This document shows, piece after piece, positions 27,296-36,413 of a stretch of 64,000 nt of DNA. The translations under genes and the position numbers were made by a program. The stretch's first letter is position 1. Every line of letters begins with the position of its first letter. Below the pieces are notes generated by a model. The model had not been told where the DNA came from. It did no database searches and worked only from the letters and a program-made list of their open reading frames with translations. The stretch comes from Pseudomonadota bacterium (lineage in GTDB: Bacteria > Bdellovibrionota > UBA1018 > CAIMNF01). The DNA lies in the NCBI GenBank assembly GCA_027491115.1, contig JAIXWV010000034.1:186001-250000 (forward strand), given 5' to 3'.

Positions 27296-27814
27296 TTAGA
27301 AGTACCAACCGAAGTAAACCCCAGGCAGCCCGGTGGACTGGATCCCCTGTCCCATCAGGTACTTGTATTCAATACCGAAATTGAATCCGAGGTTGGACTG
27401 CCAATCAAAGCCTACGGAGGGTCCGTAAAATGTCCCACCGGCTGACAGCGAAAGTCCCCCAACCGTCCCGGATCCGGTCACGCTACCGATCACTCGGGAG
27501 GCGCCAAAGCCTACGAAGGGTGCGACATTGGAATTGGTCACAAAGAACTTCCCGTCGATACCGTAGGTCTGCACATCCACGGTAAAATTCGGATCATTGG
27601 CCGAAACACTTCCATAGCCCACGGTCAGGCGAAGTCGATTGGAAAGGTTATAGGAGAGGTTGTAGCCGATCAATGAAGGGACGGGCTCGGTCAGGATCCC
27701 GACCGACAACCCCAGGCGCTTCACTGCACGCGAACTGGCCTGAGCCTCTTGGCTCGAGGAGACCAGAGAAACCAGAGCGAATAGACCTGCCAATAAGAAT
27801 GAATTTTTCATCAT
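27296..27814 (-). CDS. Small outer-membrane beta-barrel protein
   Basis: A 172-residue protein. The signal peptide runs MMKNSFLLAGLFALVSLVSS to QAQA-like cleavage near EAQAS. The mature part shows alternating amphipathic strands rich in Gly/Tyr/Phe (NLSYNLSNRLRLTVGYGSVS, VAPFVGFGASRVIG, NLGFNFGIEYKYLM), and ends ...VYFGWYF with a terminal Phe, the beta-signal recognised by BamA. The OmpW/OmpA-like eight-strand size fits. The longer upstream frame is rejected because a TACAAT promoter element and the signal peptide both point to 27814 (27811 is also possible). Confidence 0.82.
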   Translation of the reverse strand: MMKNSFLLAGLFALVSLVSSSQEAQASSRAVKRLGLSVGILTEPVPSLIGYNLSYNLSNRLRLTVGYGSVSANDPNFTVDVQTYGIDGKFFVTNSNVAPFVGFGASRVIGSVTGSGTVGGLSLSAGGTFYGPSVGFDWQSNLGFNFGIEYKYLMGQGIQSTGLPGVYFGWYF

Positions 27815-27820
27815 TTCAAC

Positions 27821-27826
27821 ATTGTA
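27821..27826 (-). promoter_or_regulatory. Candidate -10 element of the small barrel gene (leaderless layout)
   Basis: Minus-strand TACAAT ends 6 nt before the ATG at 27814 (spacer GTTGAA). No purine-rich ribosome site is present between or just before it, so transcription would begin at or next to the start codon. Confidence 0.45.
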
Positions 27827-27875
27827 GAACCTGATCTGTTCCGTTGCCATGAGATTAAATTGACAGCATGACGCA

Positions 27876-27905
27876 TTGCCCCAATCACTTGACACAGGGT
27901 ACACT
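27876..27905 (+). promoter_or_regulatory. Candidate promoter of the gap operon (leaderless layout)
   Basis: TTGCCC (27876-27881), an 18-nt spacer and TACACT (27900-27905), followed by seven C residues and the ATG at 27913. No Shine-Dalgarno precedes the ATG. Confidence 0.45.
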
Positions 27906-27912
27906 CCCCCCC

Positions 27913-28926
27913 ATGTCAAAACCAACTGTGATCGGAATCAATGGATGCGGCCGCATCGGTCGCAAAGTGCTTCGCCTTGCCTTCTCCCGCCCGGGAATCC
28001 GGGTCGCTGCTGTAAATGACACCGGCGATCTTCAAACCCTCGCTCATCTGCTCAAGTACGATTCGGTTCACGGCACTTGGGATGCCGACATCCGTGTCGA
28101 GGGCAAAGGCCTGGTCATCAACGGTCAGAGCGTTCATGTGTTCTCGGATCGTGATCCGACCCAGCTCCCGTGGAAACAAGAAGGGGTGGAAATCGTGCAT
28201 GAGTGCACGGGCGCATTCACCGACAAAGAGAAAGCCATGAAACACATGGCAGGTGGCGCGAAGCGGGTCCTCATTTCTGCACCATCGAAAGATGCGGACC
28301 TCACACTCTGTTACGGAGTGAATCACACCTCTTACGATCCTTCCAAGCACACCGTCGTATCGAACGCCTCCTGCACCACCAACTGCCTGGCTCCCGCTGC
28401 GAAAGTGCTCGACGATCACTTCGGCATCGTCAAGGGCACCATGATGACTGTTCACAGTTACACCAACGACCAGCGGATCCTGGATCTTCCGCACAAAGAT
28501 CTCCGTCGCGCTCGCGCCGCCGCTCTGTCGATGATTCCAACCTCAACCGGTGCTGCCAAAGCTGTGGGCTTGGTGCTCCCGCATCTGAAAGGCAAGCTCG
28601 ACGGCCTTTCGATTCGCGTGCCGACTCCGAATGTTTCCGTTGTGGATTTCACAGCGATTGTGAACAAATCCACCTCCAAGGCCGAAGTCAACGCCGCACT
28701 CAAGGCCGCTTCCGAAACCTCCCTGAAGGGCGTACTCGGCTTCTCCGAAGAGCCTCTCGTTTCGAGTGATTACAACGGCGATGTCCGGAGCTCCATCATT
28801 GACTCTGAATTAACCATGGTGATGGAAGGCAATCTGGTGAAGATCATCACCTGGTACGACAACGAATCCGGATTCTCGAACCGGATGCTCGATGTGACTG
28901 AGTACATGGCTTCGAAAGGGATCTGA
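27913..28926 (+). CDS. gap: Glyceraldehyde-3-phosphate dehydrogenase
   Basis: A 337-residue NAD(P)-dependent glycolytic enzyme. The N-terminal Rossmann motif is INGCGRIGRKVLR, and the catalytic Cys is in SNASCTTNCLAP. HSYTNDQRILDLPH, IPTSTGAAKAV and WYDNESGFSNRM are family signatures. First gene of gap-pgk-tpiA-secG, all on the plus strand with gaps of 3 nt or overlaps. ATG at 27913 is chosen because the family begins here; an upstream in-frame ATG at 27868 would place the promoter inside the gene. Confidence 0.97.
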   Translation: MSKPTVIGINGCGRIGRKVLRLAFSRPGIRVAAVNDTGDLQTLAHLLKYDSVHGTWDADIRVEGKGLVINGQSVHVFSDRDPTQLPWKQEGVEIVHECTGAFTDKEKAMKHMAGGAKRVLISAPSKDADLTLCYGVNHTSYDPSKHTVVSNASCTTNCLAPAAKVLDDHFGIVKGTMMTVHSYTNDQRILDLPHKDLRRARAAALSMIPTSTGAAKAVGLVLPHLKGKLDGLSIRVPTPNVSVVDFTAIVNKSTSKAEVNAALKAASETSLKGVLGFSEEPLVSSDYNGDVRSSIIDSELTMVMEGNLVKIITWYDNESGFSNRMLDVTEYMASKGI

Positions 28927-28929
28927 TCC

Positions 28930-30096
28930 ATGAGACTGAAATCGATCCGCGAACTCCCCTTGCGTGGCAAGAAGCTTTTCCTCCGACTCGACTTCAATGT
29001 GCCTCTTTCGGCACCTGATGCAGAAGGAATCCGGAAAGTCGAGGATGACACCCGGATCAGGGAGGCTTTACCGACCATCCGTTTTGCGCGCGAACAAGGC
29101 GCCAAGGTGATCATCGCCTCCCATCTTGGCCGGCCAAAAGGTCGGCGCAACGAGGATTTCTCTTTGCTTCCCGCCGCGGATCGATTGGCCGAACTCCTCG
29201 GAACTGAAGTGACCCTGATGGACGATTGCATCGGCGAAGGAGTCGAGCTCAAAGCCGCTTCGCTCCAGAACGGCGACGTGATGGTCCTTGAGAATCTCCG
29301 CTTCCACAAAGAAGAGGAAGAAAACGAACTCGGCTTCGCGCAGAAGCTTGCGCGTTTGTGTGACGTCTACGTGACCGACGCATTCGGTACCGCCCACCGC
29401 GAACACGCCTCGACCCACCGCCTACCTTCGATCATGCCTGACCGGGGCATGGGTTTTTTGATTGAGAAGGAAGTGAAGTACTTCGACGGGATTCTCGGAA
29501 ATCCGTCGGCTCCGTTTCACCTGATTCTCGGCGGCGCCAAGGTGAGTGACAAGATCAAGACCATCTCGGCACTGATGAAGCACGTGAACGGGGTCGTGAT
29601 CGGTGGCGCGATGGCCTATGCCTTCATGAAGGCGCGGGGAGAAACTATCCCACCTGAGTGGAAACAGCCGGCTCCCGAGGATGTCGAAGCGGCCCGCCAT
29701 TTGTTGGCGGAAGCCGAAAAGAAGCACATCCCATTCCTGCTTCCGCTCGACACGAATCTCGGTTTTGACATCGGACCGAAAACAATCGAGGAATACGTCC
29801 GTTTCTTGAGCACGGCCAAAACGGTGTTCTGGAACGGCCCCCTCGGCTGGTTCGAGAAGGCTCCCTATGACCTGGGGACCCGCGAAGTGGCTGCCGCACT
29901 TGCGGGCCAAGCTTGTGTGAAGGTCGTGGGTGGGGGCGATACCGTATCGGCCATCACCCAGGCCGGCCTTGCTGAAAAATTCGACCACCTTTCGACCGGT
30001 GGCGGGGCGGCTCTCGAATACCTCGAAACCGGCTCTCTTCCGGGAATTGAAATCCTCCGGGCACCTTACCGCCCGACATCTCCGGACCTGGTATGA
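28930..30096 (+). CDS. pgk: Phosphoglycerate kinase
   Basis: A 388-residue enzyme that makes ATP from 1,3-bisphosphoglycerate. Signatures: LRLDFNVPLS (substrate-binding start), ASHLGRPKG, GGAKVSDKI, FWNGPLGWFE, and GGGDTVSAI with the Gly-rich nucleotide loop near the C terminus. Length is typical. It starts 3 nt after the gap stop and overlaps tpiA by 4 nt (ATGA at 30093-30096), so the three glycolytic genes are coupled. Confidence 0.97.
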   Translation: MRLKSIRELPLRGKKLFLRLDFNVPLSAPDAEGIRKVEDDTRIREALPTIRFAREQGAKVIIASHLGRPKGRRNEDFSLLPAADRLAELLGTEVTLMDDCIGEGVELKAASLQNGDVMVLENLRFHKEEEENELGFAQKLARLCDVYVTDAFGTAHREHASTHRLPSIMPDRGMGFLIEKEVKYFDGILGNPSAPFHLILGGAKVSDKIKTISALMKHVNGVVIGGAMAYAFMKARGETIPPEWKQPAPEDVEAARHLLAEAEKKHIPFLLPLDTNLGFDIGPKTIEEYVRFLSTAKTVFWNGPLGWFEKAPYDLGTREVAAALAGQACVKVVGGGDTVSAITQAGLAEKFDHLSTGGGAALEYLETGSLPGIEILRAPYRPTSPDLV

Positions 30097-30863
30097 AACC
30101 GCGCGGAGTCTTATTGGCTGGAAACTGGAAAATGAACCATGGGCCGAAGGCCGCACAGGATTTTTTCCGGGCACTTCCGTACTCAAAGAAGCCGGGAGCC
30201 ACGATGCGGATTTATCCCTCCTATCTTTCTCTTGCCACCGCACTCGACTCGGTGAGTGCGGCTGGAAGGGACATTGAGATCGGAGCCCAGAACTTTCATG
30301 CTGAGAAATCCGGGGCCTTCACCGGCGAAGTCTCCGGGCCGATGCTCCAGGAAATCGGCATTCATCAAGTGCTGCTCGGACACTCGGAACGGCGCCAGTA
30401 TTTCTCGGAGACCCCAGCTGTAATTCTCAATAAAACAGTGAGCGCACTCCAGCAGGGATTTGAGGTTTTACTTTGCATCGGCGAGACCTTGGACGAGCGC
30501 AAAGCTGGCCAGACTGTGGAAGTGCTCACCCACCAGCTCAAGTCCACCCTGGCAGATCCGACCTGTTCGGCGGCTTTTGGGACCAGCCTTCACCTAGCCT
30601 ACGAGCCGGTGTGGGCGATCGGGACCGGAGTGACAGCGACACCGGCCCAAGCCCAAGCAACCCATGCGAGCCTCCGCTCCCTCCTGACCCGGAGTTTAGG
30701 AGAGATCTCCGCTGACGCAGTGCAAATTCTGTATGGTGGCAGCGTCACTCCCGGTAATTTTGGTGAACTCCTGGCTTGTCCTGACATCGACGGGGGCTTG
30801 GTCGGGGGAGCGAGCCTGAAACCGGAGAGTTTTGGCGCCCTTTGGAGCCTCATCTCCAGTTAA
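30093..30863 (+). CDS. tpiA: Triosephosphate isomerase
   Basis: A 256-residue TIM barrel interconverting dihydroxyacetone phosphate and glyceraldehyde 3-phosphate. GNWKMNHG contains the active-site Asn and Lys, LLGHSERRQ the catalytic His, and AYEPVWAIGTG the catalytic Glu; YGGSVTPGN and GGLVGGASLK form the phosphate site. Complete and of usual length. Overlaps pgk; secG follows after about 40 nt. Confidence 0.97.
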   Translation: MKPRGVLLAGNWKMNHGPKAAQDFFRALPYSKKPGATMRIYPSYLSLATALDSVSAAGRDIEIGAQNFHAEKSGAFTGEVSGPMLQEIGIHQVLLGHSERRQYFSETPAVILNKTVSALQQGFEVLLCIGETLDERKAGQTVEVLTHQLKSTLADPTCSAAFGTSLHLAYEPVWAIGTGVTATPAQAQATHASLRSLLTRSLGEISADAVQILYGGSVTPGNFGELLACPDIDGGLVGGASLKPESFGALWSLISS

Positions 30864-30905
30864 GCATTTGCATTCTTGGGGTTTCTTGATACCTTACGGA
30901 GATCT

Positions 30906-31247
30906 ATGATTACCTTCATCACGGTCGTTCATATCTTTACTGTCGTCCTTCTGGTTGTAGCAGTGTTGCTTCAGTCCGGTAAAGGTGCCGAAATTAGCGC
31001 TACCTTCGGTGGATCCAGCCAGACCGTATTTGGAAGCTCCGGCGGCCAGAATTTTTTCCAGAAGCTCACTTATGCTTTGGCAGGAATCTTCATGTGCACG
31101 TCCCTCATCCTGACCGTGCTTCCGACCAAGCTGAAGCGCTCGGTGCTGGATGGCTACACCCCTCCTGCAGCCTCTGCTCCGGCAGCGCCCGCTGCTCCTG
31201 CGGTACCTGCAACAGCTCCTTCTGCTGCACCTGCTGAAAATAAATAA
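30906..31247 (+). CDS. secG: Preprotein translocase subunit SecG
   Basis: A 113-residue inner-membrane protein: one helix at 2-22 (ITFITVVHIFTVVLLVVAVL), the conserved cytoplasmic LLQSGKGAEISATFGGSSQ loop, FGSSGGQNFFQKLTY, and a second helix. It stimulates SecYEG-dependent export. The C-terminal 30 residues are an Ala/Pro-rich low-complexity tail. ATG at 30906 has GGAG 5 nt upstream; an earlier in-frame start adds residues that do not fit. The tpiA-secG linkage is common in many bacteria. Confidence 0.93.
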   Translation: MITFITVVHIFTVVLLVVAVLLQSGKGAEISATFGGSSQTVFGSSGGQNFFQKLTYALAGIFMCTSLILTVLPTKLKRSVLDGYTPPAASAPAAPAAPAVPATAPSAAPAENK

Positions 31248-31261
31248 TAAGCCTACTGCGT

Positions 31262-32662
31262 TTAGACGGAGAATCGCTGGAAGATCGCTTCCTTCCGGTG
31301 AGCAAAGATCTTTCCTACATCCGAACGCACCTTACCCAGCCCCACCAAGGACCCCAGCTTGCCCATGGGCAAGCGGTAACGGACCCAGTCCTTGAGCAAA
31401 GTTCCGCCCTTCACGGTTTCAAAACTGTGCTCGTGATACCAGAGCGAATACGGCCCCTTCAGTTGGTTGTCGACAAACAGCGTAGGCGGTTCCCACTCGG
31501 CAATGTCGGTCAACCATGCAATCGGAACCCCGTGCAATTTGAGTCGGTAACGGATTTTGGTCCCCTTCTCAATCTTGTCTCCGGTCGAGACAGATTTGAT
31601 CTTGAAGTTGAGCCACTCGGGCGTGATCGCTTCAAGATTGCGGGCATCTGAAAAAAACGGGAACACGTCGTTCAGTTCGCGTGGCACAAATTGCTCTGCG
31701 TACTGGACGAATGTCGCCCGATGCGGTTCGAGCGGATGCTGGTGCCAGGAGCAAATCTCCTGCAAAAGCTCGTGTACGGTACCATAACGGAAACGGAATC
31801 CGGTTTCGGCGATGCGGACAGAAACCACCGACTGGCTCTGCAACACCAAATCCGACATCTCACCCAAAGCCAATTTCAGCGCCAGTGCCGGAACCGGGGG
31901 GCCGGGCTGGACATGCAGGAGCACGCACAAGCGTTGAGTGAGCAACTTCTGCATCACGGGTTGCTCGACCATCAAATTATAAGCGCCTTCCATTGTGGAA
32001 GTCTTCAATGCGTGGACCACGAAACGGGCTGCATCGTCCAGGTGGATGATGCTCATCATCTGATGACCGTCACCGATCACACCACCGATTCCGTTCAGGA
32101 TCGGATCCAGCATCTTCGGGAATGCACCGCCCTTATGACTCATTACGACGCCGGTACGGAGGATCACTTGCCTCACACCTGGGGGCAATGCTTCGAGGGC
32201 GTCCTCCCACTTTTGACAGACTTCAGAGAGAAAGCCCTCTCCTTTCCCAGAATTCTCGTCAAACACCACTCCATTCCGGGAGGTTCCGTACCAGCCAACT
32301 GCCGAAGCCTGGATCCAATGCTTCGGACTTCCCTTCGAAAACACCGCTTGAATCAACTCACGGGTTGCATCCGCCCGGCTGGTGAGAATGCGCTTCTTGA
32401 AATCCTCGGTCCAACGTCCCGCCGAAAGATTCTCTCCCATCAGGTTGATGACTGCATCCACTCCTTCAAATGCTGTAAGGGTGGCATCTGGAAAAGCATG
32501 ACCGGCGCCCTTCCACTCGGCGATCTTGCAGAGAAAAGGAAGTTCTTGGCGTGCAGCTGCCGCATCGCGGGTCAAGGCGATGATCTCCACATCATCTTGA
32601 ACCAGCAATTTTCCAACTTCTTTACCGATGAGTCCGGTGGCGCCTGTGAGAAGGATTTTCAT
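31262..32662 (-). CDS. Fusion of TIGR01777-type epimerase with a START/SRPBCC domain
   Basis: A 466-residue two-domain protein. Residues 1-300 are an extended SDR with GATGLIGKEVGKLL, INLMGENLSAGRWTE, SAVGWYG, RTGVVMSHKGGAFPKML, and a C-terminal DUF1731-like region near LPVPALALKLALGEM: the YfcH/TIGR01777 family of putative NAD-dependent sugar-nucleotide-type epimerases. Residues 310-466 are an SRPBCC ligand-binding domain (FVQYAEQFVPREL, YHEHSFETVKGGTLLKDWV). This fused architecture is known in several bacterial groups but its substrate is not. Convergent with secG. Confidence 0.85.
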   Translation of the reverse strand: MKILLTGATGLIGKEVGKLLVQDDVEIIALTRDAAAARQELPFLCKIAEWKGAGHAFPDATLTAFEGVDAVINLMGENLSAGRWTEDFKKRILTSRADATRELIQAVFSKGSPKHWIQASAVGWYGTSRNGVVFDENSGKGEGFLSEVCQKWEDALEALPPGVRQVILRTGVVMSHKGGAFPKMLDPILNGIGGVIGDGHQMMSIIHLDDAARFVVHALKTSTMEGAYNLMVEQPVMQKLLTQRLCVLLHVQPGPPVPALALKLALGEMSDLVLQSQSVVSVRIAETGFRFRYGTVHELLQEICSWHQHPLEPHRATFVQYAEQFVPRELNDVFPFFSDARNLEAITPEWLNFKIKSVSTGDKIEKGTKIRYRLKLHGVPIAWLTDIAEWEPPTLFVDNQLKGPYSLWYHEHSFETVKGGTLLKDWVRYRLPMGKLGSLVGLGKVRSDVGKIFAHRKEAIFQRFSV

Positions 32663-32702
32663 TTGCTCATTTTAGCACCCCATGTGCCAACGAAGAACAA
32701 AG

Positions 32703-32737
32703 AAAAACCCCGATGCGGAATCCGCACCGGGGTTTTC
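32703..32737 (-). terminator. Terminator of fusA
   Basis: Stem AAAACCCC/GGGGTTTT enclosing TGCGGA/TCCGCA, with T residues on the minus-strand 3' side (GGGGTTTTTCTTTG). It lies about 25 nt past the fusA stop. It is A-rich on the other side, so it may work in both directions. Confidence 0.85.
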
Positions 32738-32762
32738 CCTCACACTTATTCGGAAGGCAGAA

Positions 32763-34883
32763 TTACTTTCCTGCTTGTTCCTTGGCTTTCTTTTCCTGGT
32801 ACTTCTTCACGAGCTCGTCCTGCACGTTGCGAGGAGCGGCGGAGTACTTCTGGAATTCCATCGAGAACTCGCCCTTACCCTGAGTGGCGGAGCGGAGGTC
32901 GGTGGAGTAGCCGAACATCTCGGAGAGCGGCACTTCGGCTTCGATCACGCAGTATCCGTCTTGGGAGCCGGAGTTCACGATCACACCACGACGCTGGTTC
33001 ACTTGACCCATCACTGAACCTTGGAATTCTTCCGGAGCGGAAACTTCCAGCTTCATGATCGGCTCGAGAACGACCGGAGTCGCACGCTCGTAACCTTCCC
33101 GGAACGCCATGAGCGCTGCGGTCTTGAACGCTTGTTCGGAGGAGTCGACCGCGTGGTATGCGCCGTCGTTGATCACGCAGCGAACGCCCACGATCGGGAA
33201 CCCGATGAGACGACCTTCTTTGATCGCCTCTTTGAAGCCCTTGTCGACAGCCGGAATGAAGTTACGAGGAATAACACCCCCGGTGATTTCATCCACAAAC
33301 TCGTAGTGAAGTACAGCGTCGGAAGGAAGTGGCTCGATGAATCCGGCCACACGACCGAACTGACCGCTACCACCGGTCTGCTTCTTGTGGGTGTAGTTGA
33401 ACTCACCCTTGCTCTGGATGGTCTCACGATATGCCACCTGGGGCTTACCGACGACCACTTCGCAGTTGTACTCACGCTTCATCCGCTCGCAGTAGATCTC
33501 CAGGTGGAGTTCGCCCATCCCGCTGATGATGGTCTGGTTGGACTCTTCGTCACGATGCACGCGGAAGGTCGGATCTTCCTTGGTGAACCGGTTCAGGGCC
33601 TTGGAGAAGTTGGTTTCACCCGACTTGTCCTTCGGCTGAACCGACAGGGAGATCACGGCATCCGGTACGAACATGGAAGTCATGGAGTACTTCACAGTTC
33701 CGTCGGTGAATGTGTCACCCGAGGAGCATTCCACACCGAAGAGAGCGACGATGTCCCCCGCTTTGGCGTGCTCGACGTCGTTCATTTCGTTAGCGTGCAT
33801 CCGCACGATACGTGGCACTTTCACGCGCTTTTCGTTTGAAGAGTTGACGATGAATTCACCCTTTTTGAGAGAACCCTGGTACACGCGCATGTAGGTCAAC
33901 TGACCGTAGCGGCCGTCTTCAAGCTTGAACGCGAGACCGACGAACGGAAGTCCAGATTCGGACTTGAGCGAGATCTCGGCTTCGTTGTTGTTCTGGTCGA
34001 GAGCGATGTTCTCTTTTTCGCTGGGGTTCGGGAGGTAGTAAGTCACGCCGTCGAGCAGGAGCTGAACGCCCTTGTTCTTGTAAGCGGATCCCACGAACAC
34101 CGGGGTCAGCTGAAGAGAGAGGGTTCCCTTACGGATGGCCGCACGGAGCTCGTCGACACTGATTTCCTCGCCATTCAGGTACTTCTCGCCGACGGTTTCG
34201 TCGAACTCAGCTGCCGCGGAGATGAGGTCTTCGCGGTACTTGTCGCATTCGCCCTTGATGTCGGCTGGGATCGCCTCTTCACGGATGTTCTCGCCGTTGT
34301 CGCCGTCGAAGTAGAAGGCCTTCATCTGGACGAGGTCCACCACGCCTTGGAACTGGTCTTCTGCACCGATCGGGTACATCACCAGGTGAGCGTTGTGACG
34401 GAGCTTCTCACGGAGCATTTGCATGCCACGGAACGGGTTCGCACCGGCGCGGTCCATCTTGTTGATGAAACAGAGGCGGGGAACTTTGTAGCGCTTCATC
34501 TGGCGGTCGACGGTGATCGACTGGGATTGAACGCCCGCAACAGAACAAAGCACGAGAACGGCGCCGTCGAGAACGCGGAGTGCGCGTTCCACTTCGATGG
34601 TGAAGTCCACGTGGCCCGGAGTATCGATCAGGTTGATGTTGAATCCCTTCCACATGCAATAAGTCGCAGCAGACTGGATGGTGATCCCCTTCTCACGCTC
34701 GAGCTCCATGAAGTCCATGGTCGCACCGACCTGGTCCTTGCCCTTCACTTCGTGAATGGCGTGGATCTTGGAGGTGTAAAACAGGATACGCTCGGAAAGG
34801 GTGGTTTTCCCGGAGTCGATGTGTGCGGAAATCCCGATGTTTCTCACCTTCTCGATCGGTACTTTGGAAGTATCTTCAGCCAT
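32763..34883 (-). CDS. fusA: Elongation factor G, mtEFG1/spdEFG1-like type
   Basis: A 706-residue translational GTPase that drives ribosomal translocation. G1 is [10 protein letters not shown]2 lies in [13 protein letters not shown]3 is [10 protein letters not shown]4 is NKMD. Domains II to V follow in the usual order, ending with a Lys-rich tail. The HIDSGKTT spelling and the [20 protein letters not shown] stretch match the mitochondrial/spirochaete-planctomycete-delta group of EF-G rather than canonical bacterial EF-G (AHIDAGKTT, VHDGAATMDWME). It stands alone, away from any rpsL-rpsG operon in this window. GAGGAG ribosome site before ATG. Confidence 0.95.
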   Translation of the reverse strand: MAEDTSKVPIEKVRNIGISAHIDSGKTTLSERILFYTSKIHAIHEVKGKDQVGATMDFMELEREKGITIQSAATYCMWKGFNINLIDTPGHVDFTIEVERALRVLDGAVLVLCSVAGVQSQSITVDRQMKRYKVPRLCFINKMDRAGANPFRGMQMLREKLRHNAHLVMYPIGAEDQFQGVVDLVQMKAFYFDGDNGENIREEAIPADIKGECDKYREDLISAAAEFDETVGEKYLNGEEISVDELRAAIRKGTLSLQLTPVFVGSAYKNKGVQLLLDGVTYYLPNPSEKENIALDQNNNEAEISLKSESGLPFVGLAFKLEDGRYGQLTYMRVYQGSLKKGEFIVNSSNEKRVKVPRIVRMHANEMNDVEHAKAGDIVALFGVECSSGDTFTDGTVKYSMTSMFVPDAVISLSVQPKDKSGETNFSKALNRFTKEDPTFRVHRDEESNQTIISGMGELHLEIYCERMKREYNCEVVVGKPQVAYRETIQSKGEFNYTHKKQTGGSGQFGRVAGFIEPLPSDAVLHYEFVDEITGGVIPRNFIPAVDKGFKEAIKEGRLIGFPIVGVRCVINDGAYHAVDSSEQAFKTAALMAFREGYERATPVVLEPIMKLEVSAPEEFQGSVMGQVNQRRGVIVNSGSQDGYCVIEAEVPLSEMFGYSTDLRSATQGKGEFSMEFQKYSAAPRNVQDELVKKYQEKKAKEQAGK

Positions 34884-35073
34884 GGTTCTAGCTCCTCATT
34901 CTTGCTCAATGTCACGGCCCCTCCCCTCCCTGAATTCAAGGTGGAGCCGGGATCACGCGGTAAAAGTTGTTTTTGGACCTGAAAGTGATACCTGACTCAA
35001 GGGCTTCTTGCAACCTTTTCGGCATGCCTGACCGGGCGAGTCAAACAATCGACCTCCCGGGCCGGAAACCCTG

Positions 35074-35082
35074 TGGTATCCT
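35074..35082 (+). promoter_or_regulatory. Candidate extended -10 of orn (leaderless layout)
   Basis: TG-G-TATCCT (35074-35082) ends 6 nt before the ATG at 35089. The intervening bases CGGGTC carry no ribosome site. No good -35 is seen, which is usual for extended -10 promoters. Confidence 0.4.
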
Positions 35083-35088
35083 CGGGTC

Positions 35089-35628
35089 ATGGCAAAAAAA
35101 CAGCTCCTTTGGATGGACCTCGAAATGACCGGGCTCGACGAGAAAACCGACCGGATCATCGAGCTTGCTGCAATCGTCACTGATTACGATTTGAACCCCC
35201 TGGACCAAAAGCACTATGTCATCCACCAACCTGTCGAAATCATGGAGAACATGAATGAATGGTGCAAAGAGCATCACGGCAAAAGCGGGTTGACTGAACT
35301 GGTGAAAACCGGGTGGAAGCAGGAGACGGTCGAAGAGGAACTCTGCGCTTGGGTCAAAAAACACTTCGGAGCCAAGAAGGGCAAGGACGGGGCCGTCCTC
35401 GCTGGGAACTCCATCCACAACGACAGGCGTTTCATCGACGCGCATTTGCCGGCATTCGCCGAACTCCTCCATTACCGGATGGTGGACGTGAGCTCCTTCA
35501 AAGAGGTGTTTCGGGAACGTTACGGGGTGAAATACGACAAGAAGAATGCCCATCGGGCGATCGGTGACCTTGAAGAGTCCATCGCAGAACTGCGGCATTA
35601 CCTCGGTTTTGTTAAGCTCCCCGGCTGA
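35089..35628 (+). CDS. orn: Oligoribonuclease
   Basis: A 179-residue DEDDh 3'-5' exoribonuclease that degrades 2-5 nt RNAs and linear di-nucleotides such as pGpG. Signatures: LLWMDLEMTGLDEKTDRIIE (D10, E12), AGNSIHNDRRFI (Exo II Asp) and HRAIGDLEESI (Exo III). Length and N terminus are typical of Orn. The stop precedes the convergent exonuclease III gene by 7 nt. Confidence 0.95.
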   Translation: MAKKQLLWMDLEMTGLDEKTDRIIELAAIVTDYDLNPLDQKHYVIHQPVEIMENMNEWCKEHHGKSGLTELVKTGWKQETVEEELCAWVKKHFGAKKGKDGAVLAGNSIHNDRRFIDAHLPAFAELLHYRMVDVSSFKEVFRERYGVKYDKKNAHRAIGDLEESIAELRHYLGFVKLPG

Positions 35629-35635
35629 TTCCGGG

Positions 35636-36403
35636 CTAGGACTTCAGTTCGATCCAGACTGGACAGTGATCGGATCCGAACACTTGGCGTTCGTGGCCGA
35701 TGTCGTTCACCCGTTCGACGAGATTATCGGAGACCACGTGGTAGTCGATTCGCCAGCCGGTGTTGTTAGCCCTCGCGTTGGCACGGTAACTCCACCAGGT
35801 GTACTGGCCGGTTTCGCCAGGATGGCGTTCCCGAAACACATCCCGCATTCCGTTCTTCAGGAACTTCGACATCCACTCGCGTTCTTCGATGTAAAAGCCG
35901 GGTGAATCCTGATTGCTCTTGGCATTCTTGATGTCGAGCTCGGTGTGCGCAATATTCAGATCCCCCTGCACGATCACCCCTTTGCCGGTCTTAGCGGTTT
36001 TCTTGCAGTAATCCAGGATGGCGTCACAAAACTCGATTTTATACGGAAGGCGCGCCCGCTCGTCCTGGGAGTTCGGAAAGTAACAGTTCAAGAGATGAAA
36101 ATTCTCGAACTCCAGAATCTGGATCCGTCCCTCGTCGTCGAACTTGGCTTCACCGATGCCCTCGCGGTAGGCAAGTGGCTTCACCCTCGAAAACAGTGCG
36201 GTACCGCTATAACCTGGCTTTTTGGCGGCATGCCAATAGACTTCATATCCCTCATAGACCAAGGACTTGGGGTCCACAGCCTCCCGATGTGCCTTGACCT
36301 CTTGCAGTCCGATCACGTCGGCATTCACCTTTTGAAACCAATTCTGGAATCCTTTGCCCAGGATGGCGCGATACCCGTTCACATTCCACGATACAATCTT
36401 CAT
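35636..36403 (-). CDS. xth: Exodeoxyribonuclease III (AP endonuclease)
   Basis: A 255-residue Mg-dependent nuclease for base-excision repair. Signatures: KIVSWNVNGYRAI at the N terminus, LQEVKA (metal-binding Glu), NSQDERA, GDLNIAHTELD, TWWSYR, and GSDHCPV with the catalytic Asp-His near the C terminus. The start at 36403 (MKIVSW) fits the family; an upstream in-frame extension of 34 residues is rejected. Downstream of the thioesterase gene in the same orientation. Confidence 0.94.
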   Translation of the reverse strand: MKIVSWNVNGYRAILGKGFQNWFQKVNADVIGLQEVKAHREAVDPKSLVYEGYEVYWHAAKKPGYSGTALFSRVKPLAYREGIGEAKFDDEGRIQILEFENFHLLNCYFPNSQDERARLPYKIEFCDAILDYCKKTAKTGKGVIVQGDLNIAHTELDIKNAKSNQDSPGFYIEEREWMSKFLKNGMRDVFRERHPGETGQYTWWSYRANARANNTGWRIDYHVVSDNLVERVNDIGHERQVFGSDHCPVWIELKS

Positions 36404-36413
36404 CTTGGATCCC

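Noticed and set aside
27213-27300. Fnr-type box upstream of the cytochrome c peroxidase gene
   Set aside because: Only loose half-palindromes such as TCGATC-N4-GATTGA are present; none matches TTGAT-N4-ATCAA.
31691-33058. Plus-strand reading frame of 455 codons
   Set aside because: It runs antisense across two recognised genes (epimerase fusion and fusA) and through the fusA terminator.
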